From: CAYLMG01 sp964464635
GTDB lineage: Bacteria; Planctomycetota; Phycisphaerae; Sedimentisphaerales; Anaerobacaceae
DNA: 9,457 nucleotides
Assembly (NCBI GenBank): GCA_964464635.1
Contig: CAYXGT010000098.1
Location: 1 to 9,457, forward strand
Direction: 5' to 3'
Shown here: one piece after another, positions 6,888-9,457 of the stretch
Numbering within the stretch: the stretch's first letter is position 1
Layout of the letters: each line of letters opens with the position of its first letter
The notes under the pieces: generated by a model
Databases searched by the model: none
What the model saw: the letters and a program-made list of their open reading frames with translations, nothing else
What the model was told of the DNA's origin: nothing
Position numbers and translations under genes: made by a program

Positions 6888-8219
6888 ATGCCCTTTATTC
6901 CCAATACCGACGAGCAGCGCAAACAGATGCTGGCTGATATCGGCTTAACAATGGATGATTTGTTTTCCGACATACCGGCTGATTTGCGATACTCGGATTT
7001 CAATCTGCCCGACGGTCTTTCCGAACAGCAGGTTCGCGGCCGGCTTGATGAAATTGCCGCTAAAAATTCAATCAATCTTACCTGCTTTTTGGGCGGGGGG
7101 GTGTATGACCATTTTATACCTGCTGCGGTTTACTCTATTATTTCCCGCAGTGAATTTTATACAGCTTATACGCCGTATCAGCCGGAACTGTCGCAGGGGA
7201 CACTGCAGGCAATTTACGAATTCCAGTCGATGATTTGCAGGCTTACCGGTATGGAGGTATCCAATGCATCGCTCTATGACGGCGGGACCGCTATCTACGA
7301 GGCGATGATGATGGCGCTGCGAATCACGCGGCGAAACAAGATTATAATCGATGAAACCGTCAATCCCATTTACCGTATGATGTTAAAATCTTACAGTAAA
7401 AATTTAGAAGTCGAGCTTGTACAAATTGCCCGTCTCGATGGCCTGGCTAATCGTGAGCAAATACTTGAAAAAATTGATGACAAAACTGCTGCGGTAATTT
7501 TACAAAATCCAAACTTTTTCGGCTGTATAAATGATTTCAGTGACATTGCCGAGGCTGTCCATAAGACAGGTGCACTGCTGATTATGTCCTGTTACCCGAT
7601 ATCGCTGGGAATATTAAAAACGCCGGGCTCGATGGGAGCCGATATTGTAGTCGGTGAGGGACAAAGCCTTGGTATGCCGATGAATTTCGGCGGGCCTTAC
7701 CTGGGCTTTATGGCGACACGGATGAAGTATGTGCGAAAGATGCCCGGCAGGATTTCAGGCCAGACAGTGGACAGAGAAGGCAGACGTGCGTTTGTCCTGA
7801 CGCTTCAGGCAAGAGAGCAGCACATCCGAAGGGACAAAGCCACGTCGAATATCTGCTCAAACGAGGCTTTGTGTGCATTGACAGCTCTGGTTTATTTATC
7901 GCTGCTGGGCAAAGACGGCCTGAAAAAAACCGCGCAGCTCTGTGCTGACAAGGCCAGCTATGCGTATCAGCGTTTAACAGCGATACCGGGCGTAAAGGGA
8001 CGTTTTGCATCGAAGTGGTTTTTCAACGAATTTGTAATTGATTTACCCTGCCCCGCTGATGCTGTAATAAATAAGCTGGTAGAAAAAGGATTCGCGGCAG
8101 GTTTTCCTCCTGGCAGATATTATAGCGATATGGAAAATTCACTGCTCGTTTGTGTCACCGAGAAACGGACAAAGCAGCAAATTGATATGTTCGCGGAAGC
8201 GCTGGAGAGCATTTTATGA
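6888..8219 (+). CDS. gcvPA: Glycine dehydrogenase (decarboxylating) subunit 1, GcvPA
   Basis: Alpha subunit of the two-subunit P-protein of the glycine cleavage system, which decarboxylates glycine and passes the aminomethyl group to lipoyl-GcvH; cytoplasmic. The product is 443 residues, normal for GcvPA. The N-terminus MPFIPNTDEQRKQML is the typical one. Conserved stretches follow along the chain: LGGGVYDHFIPAAV, YTAYTPYQPELSQGTLQ, EFQSM, SLYDGGTA, GEGQSLGMPMNFGGPYLG, MPGRISGQTVDREGRRA and LQAREQHIRRDKATSNIC. The PLP lysine belongs to the other subunit and is not expected here. I place the start at 6888, not the in-frame ATG at 6873, because GAGGAG (6875-6880) is correctly spaced only for 6888. 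Its partner gcvPB lies 556 bases downstream, separated by an inserted unit. gcvT and gcvH are not in view, and no glycine riboswitch was recognised upstream. Confidence 0.95.
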   Translation: MPFIPNTDEQRKQMLADIGLTMDDLFSDIPADLRYSDFNLPDGLSEQQVRGRLDEIAAKNSINLTCFLGGGVYDHFIPAAVYSIISRSEFYTAYTPYQPELSQGTLQAIYEFQSMICRLTGMEVSNASLYDGGTAIYEAMMMALRITRRNKIIIDETVNPIYRMMLKSYSKNLEVELVQIARLDGLANREQILEKIDDKTAAVILQNPNFFGCINDFSDIAEAVHKTGALLIMSCYPISLGILKTPGSMGADIVVGEGQSLGMPMNFGGPYLGFMATRMKYVRKMPGRISGQTVDREGRRAFVLTLQAREQHIRRDKATSNICSNEALCALTALVYLSLLGKDGLKKTAQLCADKASYAYQRLTAIPGVKGRFASKWFFNEFVIDLPCPADAVINKLVEKGFAAGFPPGRYYSDMENSLLVCVTEKRTKQQIDMFAEALESIL

Positions 8220-8272
8220 ATATGTGATTTGGATATTATTTTTCGCAACAGGCTTAACGAAATAAAAAATTA

Positions 8273-8290
8273 GCCACAGATTTCACAGAT
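8273..8290 (+). repeat. Left inverted repeat of the GxxExxY cassette
   Basis: GCCACAGATTTCACAGAT contains CACAGAT twice (8275-8281 and 8284-8290), and a third degenerate copy, AACAGAT, follows at 8294-8300. The reverse complement of the right repeat matches at all but one position (T against A at base 11). Confidence 0.8.
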
Positions 8291-8318
8291 AAAAACAGAT
8301 TTATTTTAATATAATCTT

Positions 8319-8324
8319 TATAAT
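8319..8324 (+). promoter_or_regulatory. Possible -10 element for the GxxExxY gene
   Basis: TATAAT occurs at 8319-8324, and a second copy at 8310-8315, inside the AT-rich leader just after the left repeat. No convincing -35 box lies 16-18 bases upstream of either. The gene may have its own weak promoter or rely on transcription through gcvPA. Confidence 0.25.
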
Positions 8325-8362
8325 ATGTGGAAAAATTATCAGTCAAGTCAGAAAGATAAAGT

Positions 8363-8731
8363 ATGAACGAGTATTTATATGAACAATTAACAAGGCAAAT
8401 TATTAATGCTGCTCATACGGTTCATAATGCTCTTGGATATGGTTTTCTTGAAAAAATTTATCATAATGCTTTATGTATTGAACTTAGAAATGAAGGTATG
8501 GAAATTGAAATACAAAAACCAATAAAAGTATATTATGCAAAACAACCTGTTGGGGAATATTTTGCATACCTTATTGTGGATGAAAAAGTAATAGTCGAAG
8601 TTAAAAGCATTGAAAATTATAACAGAATTTATGAGGCACAACTTCTGAACTATTTGAAAGCCACAGGCTTAAAGGTTGGCTTGATTATAAATTTTGGGAA
8701 ATCTGACGAGGTAAAGCGAATGATTTTATAA
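8363..8731 (+). CDS. GxxExxY-family protein (PD-(D/E)XK nuclease fold), possibly catalytically impaired
   Basis: Small cytoplasmic protein of 122 residues, the usual size for the GxxExxY family (TIGR04256/PDDEXK_3). The name-giving motif is GFLEKIY (residues 27-33). A helical N-terminus (LTRQIINAAHTVHNALGYG) is followed by the nuclease-like core: a strand at 66-72, VIVEVKS with E79 and K81, then EAQLLNYLKATGLKVGLIINFGK (91-113). In relatives as I recall them, the strand reads ADLLV with the metal-binding Asp; here it is AYLIV, with Tyr69 encoded by TAC, one base from the Asp codon GAC. D73 nearby might substitute. Function is not established for the family. No strong Shine-Dalgarno precedes the ATG, only AAAG-rich sequence. 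The gene sits between gcvPA and gcvPB within inverted repeats, has AT-rich codons unlike its neighbours, and is probably an insertion rather than a glycine cleavage component. Confidence 0.88.
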   Translation: MNEYLYEQLTRQIINAAHTVHNALGYGFLEKIYHNALCIELRNEGMEIEIQKPIKVYYAKQPVGEYFAYLIVDEKVIVEVKSIENYNRIYEAQLLNYLKATGLKVGLIINFGKSDEVKRMIL

Positions 8732-8744
8732 TATTTACAGTGGA

Positions 8745-8762
8745 ATCTGTGTAATCTGTGGC
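8745..8762 (-). repeat. Right inverted repeat of the GxxExxY cassette
   Basis: The minus strand reads GCCACAGATTACACAGAT, 17 of 18 identical to the left copy. It begins 13 bases after the GxxExxY stop codon and ends 3 bases before the AGAGG ribosome binding site of gcvPB (8766-8769), so it forms the immediate 5' context of that gene. Confidence 0.8.
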
Positions 8763-8775
8763 AAAGAGGTATTTT

Positions 8776-9457
8776 ATGAAATTGATTTTTGAAAAGTCCG
8801 TGGCTAACAGAGAAGGCGTTCGTGTTGTACCCAGCGATGTGCCGACAACAATAAATATTAAAAGTAGTTTCCTGCGTGAGAGGGCGGCTGAACTGCCCGA
8901 ACTGAGTGAGGTCGATGTGGTAAGACATTTCACGGAATTGAGCCGCAGGAATTTCGGCGTCGATACGAATTTTTATCCCTTAGGCTCGTGCACGATGAAA
9001 TATAATCCGAAAATATCCGAGCATATCGCGTCATACCCGGCTTTTACACATCTTCACCCATTATTGGGCCAGCTTAAAAGGGGCAGCCTGCTCACTCAGG
9101 GAGCACTGCAGGTGCTCTATGAGACTGATATTCTGCTTCGTGAGATTACGGGTATGGCAGGCTTTACTATGCAGCCGATGGCGGGGGCGCACGGTGAATT
9201 GACCGGTATTATGATTATGGCTGCGTATCATAAAGACAAAGACAATAAAAAGACGACGGTGCTAATCCCCGACAGCGGTCACGGCACTAACCCTGCTTCG
9301 GCAGCGATTGGAGGTTTCAGGGTCAAATCAATCCCGACCGATGGTAAAGGCGTGATGTGTCTCGAATCTTTCAAAAAGGCAATCGACGATGACGTTGCGG
9401 GCCTTATGCTTACCTGCCCGAATACGCTCGGTATTTTTAATCCTCATATAAAAGAGA
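8776..9457 (+). CDS. gcvPB: Glycine dehydrogenase (decarboxylating) subunit 2, GcvPB, cut by window end
   Basis: Beta subunit of the P-protein, which carries the PLP cofactor and works with GcvPA. The first 227 residues are present with no stop, against a usual length of about 480-490. Family signatures seen are RHFTELSRRNFGVDTNFYPLGSCTMKYNPK (about residues 55-84), YPAFTHLHPL, MAGFTMQPMAGAHGELTG, the PLP-phosphate region PDSGHGTNPASAAIGGF, and CPNTLGIFNP at the edge. The PLP-binding lysine lies further downstream, outside the window. The start at 8776 has AGAGG at 8765-8769 with 6-base spacing and the typical N-terminus MKLIFEKS. Its ribosome binding site directly abuts the right inverted repeat of the inserted cassette, so translational coupling to gcvPA has probably been lost. 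Confidence 0.94.
   Translation, partial: MKLIFEKSVANREGVRVVPSDVPTTINIKSSFLRERAAELPELSEVDVVRHFTELSRRNFGVDTNFYPLGSCTMKYNPKISEHIASYPAFTHLHPLLGQLKRGSLLTQGALQVLYETDILLREITGMAGFTMQPMAGAHGELTGIMIMAAYHKDKDNKKTTVLIPDSGHGTNPASAAIGGFRVKSIPTDGKGVMCLESFKKAIDDDVAGLMLTCPNTLGIFNPHIKE

Larger units (their letters stand above)
8273..8762. mobile_element. Putative inverted-repeat-bounded cassette carrying a GxxExxY gene
   Basis: A 490-base unit between gcvPA and gcvPB is bounded by inverted repeats (8273-8290 and 8745-8762) that match at 17 of 18 positions. It holds one gene reading in operon direction. The interior is visibly AT-richer than the flanking gcv genes. There is no transposase and no clear target-site duplication: the outer flanks read ATTA on the left and AAAG on the right. 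This may be a non-autonomous cassette mobilised in trans, or an element moved by the nuclease-fold protein itself; both are inference. Alternatively the repeats are regulatory or structural and the gene is a resident. Confidence 0.55.

Noticed and set aside
7708..8010. 100-codon open frame on the minus strand
   Set aside because: Antisense shadow of the highly conserved middle of gcvPA.
8650..8933. Two overlapping minus-strand open frames of 82 and 92 codons
   Set aside because: They run antisense across the end of the GxxExxY gene, the right repeat and the gcvPB start, with no family resemblance.
1..9457. CRISPR array, prophage or classical insertion sequence
   Set aside because: No regularly spaced repeats, phage genes or transposase frames were found on either strand.

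Overview
The window reads as ordinary chromosomal DNA of a heterotrophic, polysaccharide-using bacterium with mid-range GC. I infer Planctomycetota, possibly a Phycisphaerae/Sedimentisphaerales-type lineage, from four things together: a split glycine dehydrogenase (GcvPA/GcvPB), an exported GH2 enzyme, a NAD-type isocitrate dehydrogenase and a GxxExxY-family protein. No ribosomal RNA or marker gene is present to prove this.

Layout. Positions 1-450 (minus strand) hold the N-terminal third or so of an isocitrate dehydrogenase, with a good promoter in the 158-base divergent gap. Reading the other way are a COG1313/PflX-type radical SAM protein (609-1493) and, 29 bases later, a 957-residue exported glycoside hydrolase family 2 enzyme (1523-4396). 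Its N-terminal sugar-binding domain is split by a second copy of the same kind of domain. It converges, with only 5 bases between stops, on a minus-strand pair: a DUF72 protein (5746-6477) followed by a CNT-family nucleoside transporter (4402-5712). The transporter's substrate-contact motifs differ from the characterised proteins. A tRNA-Lys(UUU) with a clear promoter follows at 6669-6741, then the glycine cleavage P-protein genes gcvPA (6888-8219) and gcvPB (from 8776, cut by the window end).

The most interesting part is the gcvPA-gcvPB junction. These genes encode the two subunits of one enzyme and normally abut. Here 556 bases separate them, and 490 of those form a discrete AT-rich unit: 18-base near-perfect inverted repeats (8273-8290 and 8745-8762, 17 of 18 matching) enclosing a single GxxExxY-family gene of the PD-(D/E)XK nuclease fold. 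No transposase is present. The position where the family usually carries its first catalytic Asp is Tyr in this copy. At the end of gcvPA a well-spaced Shine-Dalgarno precedes an ATGA overlap start that now leads to a three-residue reading frame, and a 10-base sequence there is repeated exactly at the real gcvPB start. Together these suggest a small mobile cassette that landed in a formerly tight operon and came to sit three bases from the gcvPB ribosome binding site.

No CRISPR array, rRNA, prophage or convincing intrinsic terminator was seen. No gene-free stretch exceeds 300 bases.
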